From Syntrophus sp963665935 (lineage in GTDB: Bacteria > Desulfobacterota > Syntrophia > Syntrophales > Syntrophaceae): 64,000 nucleotides of DNA. Location: the NCBI GenBank assembly GCA_963665935.1, contig OY762510.1, positions 2,232,001 through 2,296,000 on the forward strand, written 5' to 3'. The notes beneath the pieces were generated by a model. It was not told the DNA's origin and did not search any database. It worked only from the letters and a program-made list of their open reading frames with translations. Shown here piece by piece: positions 61,981 to 64,000 of the stretch. Each line of letters begins with the position of its first letter. Position 1 is the stretch's first letter. The position numbers and the translations under genes were made by a program.

Positions 61981-64000
61981 TTAAGAGGAAAAGAGGGTTT
62001 TCACCTTCCGGATCCTCATCAGGAAAACGAAATCCTTATTGAGGTTCAGTACTTCGGTGAGGATTTCACTCGGCTTGACGCTTCCTTCCTTCCTGAACAG
62101 CAGGTGGAATCTCAGCTTTCCGGATTCCGGCGAGAGTTCGAGCTCCTCGACCAGAGAGCGGATCTCCCGGAGGACGGTCTTGTCCTTCGTTTCCCGAACG
62201 ACCGAAAAGGAAGACGCCCTGAGAAACTCGGCCGCTCTCTCCTCCATCCGGGGCCATTCCATCGCGGATTGCAAATTTTCGGGGACGGTAATTTCATAGA
62301 CGAATCCGCGAATGATGTCCGAAAGGGAAGGGTGCCCGGGAAAGATCTTCTCCATGTCCGTCACTTCAAGCCCCGCAGGAAGACCGGCATTGATGGCGCC
62401 GGCAAGGACCGCCGGTTCTACCGAGAGATTTCGCAGCTGAATATCCGCGTATTCTCCCTCGCTTTCCAGGCCGACCGCCGTGGCAAAGGCAAAGGAGATT
62501 TTGGGATGGGGATGGAACCCTTCGGTGAAGACAAAGGATTCTCCCGTTTTCTTGATGGCCCGGATCAGGGCCTCGGTGATTTCCAGGTGCGATAACAGAC
62601 GGGCGGTTCCTCCTTTCCGGAAAGTCATCCGGAGACGGGACACTTGAAAATCGGCTTCCGGCTTTTCCGGGGGGTGGCCGGGAAGAATCAGCTCAGGCTG
62701 CTCCTCTTCGCCTTGCGCCTTTTCTATCCGGATCTGTTTGAAATCGCAGACGCCGCATTGCAGGCAGGCTCCGCGCCGACAGTCCCCCGTCAATTGTCCG
62801 GAAAGGGAGTTCTGAAATTCCCTGTGCAGATAATCCCTGCTGACGCCGCAATCGACGGCGTCCCAGGGCAGGTCTTCCTCGAAGGTGCGTTTCCGGAGAT
62901 AGGCGTCCGCCGAGAGATTCAGGTCCTCCATGGACTGTTCCCAGAGGTCGAACCGCAGTTGATCACTCCAGCCGTCAAAACGGCCGCCGAGACGAAACAC
63001 CTTTTCGATGAGATGTCCCAGGGACTGGTCGCCCCGGGAGAAGAGGCCCTCCAGGAGGCTCATCCGGCGATCATGGACCTTGACGCTGATGTTGCGGTTG
63101 CGGATTGAATTTCTTAAATAGAGCTGCTTTTCGGCAATCTCATCCATCCCGATCTGCCGGTGCCATTGAAAAGGCGTGTGCGGCTTGGGAACGAAGGTGG
63201 AAAGACTCAGGGTCACCTGCCCCCGGTTCCGGGCCTGCTTTAAAACCCGGTGGCCCAGTTCGATGATGCCGTCCAGGTCCTCCTGCTGTTCGGAGGGAAG
63301 GCCGATCATGAAATAAAGCTTCACGGCTTTCCAGCCGGCTGCAAAAACCTGGGCGGTCGTGGCAAGCAGGTCTTCTTCCGTATTGCCCTTGTTGATCACG
63401 TTTCTCAGGCGCTGGGTTCCCGCTTCCGGAGCCAGGGTAAAACTCGTTTTCCGCACTTTGCGGATGTTTTCAATGAGTGTCCTGGTCAGTGTCTCCGAAC
63501 GCAGAGAGGGAAGGGACAGGGCGATCCGGCGGCTGTAATACCGGTTCATGAGCCGGATCAGCAGATCTTCGATCCGGCTGTAATCGCCGGAACTGAGGGA
63601 AAGCAGGGAAAGCTCATCGTAACCGGTGGAACAGAGCTGTTCTTCCGCAGACTGTTCGAGGGTGCTCAGGTTTCGTTCCCGGACGGGCCGCCAGACCATT
63701 CCGGCCTGGCAGAAACGGCAGCCCCGGGTGCAGCCCCGGGCGATTTCCAGGGTGATGCGGTCATGAATGGTTTTCATGAGGGGGACAATGGGGTTCGATG
63801 GAACGCGCCAGGAGTCGAGATCGGAGACGATCCGTTTGCGCACCCGGCTGCCTGAAAAGAGGGCCGGGACGTAGATGCCGGGGATGGCTGCGAGCTGTTC
63901 CAGCTTCCGGTCCCGGTCATATCCCCTGGCCTTTGCCTCCCTCAGGGCCGCAGCTATCTCCGAGATCACTTCCTCCCCTTCACCGATCACGAAGGCATCA
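61981..64000 (-). CDS. Radical SAM protein fused to DUF2344 (5' end outside window)
   Basis: At least 669 residues, open to the right window edge; the first visible residues are DAFVIGEGEE, so translation starts outside. The radical SAM core has GCTRGCRFCQAG (CxxxCxxC), and the C-terminal DUF2344 domain begins at VSRLRMTFRKGGTARLLSHLEITEALIRA. A cysteine group (CRRGACLQCGVC) joins the two. In many bacteria the same pair of domains precedes rne/rng or rplU. It is a conserved enzyme of unknown substrate. Confidence 0.87.
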   Translation of the reverse strand, partial: DAFVIGEGEEVISEIAAALREAKARGYDRDRKLEQLAAIPGIYVPALFSGSRVRKRIVSDLDSWRVPSNPIVPLMKTIHDRITLEIARGCTRGCRFCQAGMVWRPVRERNLSTLEQSAEEQLCSTGYDELSLLSLSSGDYSRIEDLLIRLMNRYYSRRIALSLPSLRSETLTRTLIENIRKVRKTSFTLAPEAGTQRLRNVINKGNTEEDLLATTAQVFAAGWKAVKLYFMIGLPSEQQEDLDGIIELGHRVLKQARNRGQVTLSLSTFVPKPHTPFQWHRQIGMDEIAEKQLYLRNSIRNRNISVKVHDRRMSLLEGLFSRGDQSLGHLIEKVFRLGGRFDGWSDQLRFDLWEQSMEDLNLSADAYLRKRTFEEDLPWDAVDCGVSRDYLHREFQNSLSGQLTGDCRRGACLQCGVCDFKQIRIEKAQGEEEQPELILPGHPPEKPEADFQVSRLRMTFRKGGTARLLSHLEITEALIRAIKKTGESFVFTEGFHPHPKISFAFATAVGLESEGEYADIQLRNLSVEPAVLAGAINAGLPAGLEVTDMEKIFPGHPSLSDIIRGFVYEITVPENLQSAMEWPRMEERAAEFLRASSFSVVRETKDKTVLREIRSLVEELELSPESGKLRFHLLFRKEGSVKPSEILTEVLNLNKDFVFLMRIRKVKTLFSS

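Noticed and set aside
1..64000. tRNA or rRNA genes
   Set aside because: Apart from the tRNA-like part of tmRNA I found no cloverleaf or rRNA sequence; a scan with a tRNA finder would be decisive.

Overview
The window (about 52% G+C over most of its length) looks like chromosome from an anaerobic, aromatic-degrading deltaproteobacterium (Desulfobacterota), probably Syntrophus-like. The basis is a full tungsten/selenium class II benzoyl-CoA reductase operon (bamB-I type), a benzoate-CoA ligase, several beta-oxidation genes, SelB, and ordinary deltaproteobacterial housekeeping genes. Species assignment is inference; there is no rRNA here.

Left third (1-32,340), almost entirely minus strand. An operon runs from 18,822 down to 4,374: two tandem BamB-like tungsten enzymes, BamC, BamD (HdrD-like), BamE (HdrA-like, with an in-frame UGA), BamF (MvhD-like, with an in-frame UGA), BamG/H/I (NuoE/F/G-like) and benzoate-CoA ligase. 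An IclR gene lies just upstream and a second, partial IclR gene lies at the left edge; both have the same palindrome in front of them. Downstream are two TetR paralogues flanking a frameshifted DASS-type transporter, and a Tim44-domain protein. From 20,128 to 32,338 come a beta-oxidation operon (enoyl-CoA hydratase, BbsB-like thiolase, BbsA-like DUF35 protein, acyl-CoA dehydrogenase, hydroxyacyl-CoA dehydrogenase) under a likely sigma-54 promoter, its probable PAS/AAA+ activator, a second acyl-CoA dehydrogenase with an M24 peptidase-like gene, an acetate-type transporter and another acyl-CoA ligase.

Mobile region (32,600-47,190). A relBE-type toxin-antitoxin pair has its relE split by a complete IS21-family element (33,080-35,583, 8-bp target duplication). 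Integrase fragments follow. An approximately 10-11 kb element then sits against the 3' end of the tmRNA gene: P4-type integrase, AlpA-like regulator, small genes, a replication-initiation-like protein, a zinc-finger/TOPRIM primase-helicase and one virion-internal-like protein. It has no capsid or terminase genes and resembles a phage satellite. On the opposite strand it carries a low-GC three-gene cassette: an unknown 156-aa protein, an FRG-domain protein and a TIR-domain protein. This cassette is the best candidate for an undescribed (anti-phage) system.

Right third (47,191-64,000). Housekeeping genes: tmRNA and smpB side by side, a TtcA-like thiolase, selB (needed to read the two UGA codons in bamE and bamF), a YhaM-like nuclease, a baeRF-family protein, an amidohydrolase, a FecR / OmpA / CHASE2-HD-GYP envelope-signalling operon, and radical SAM-DUF2344, rplU, rpmA, obgE and proB.

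Coordinates come from reading the sequence by eye; no database search was run.
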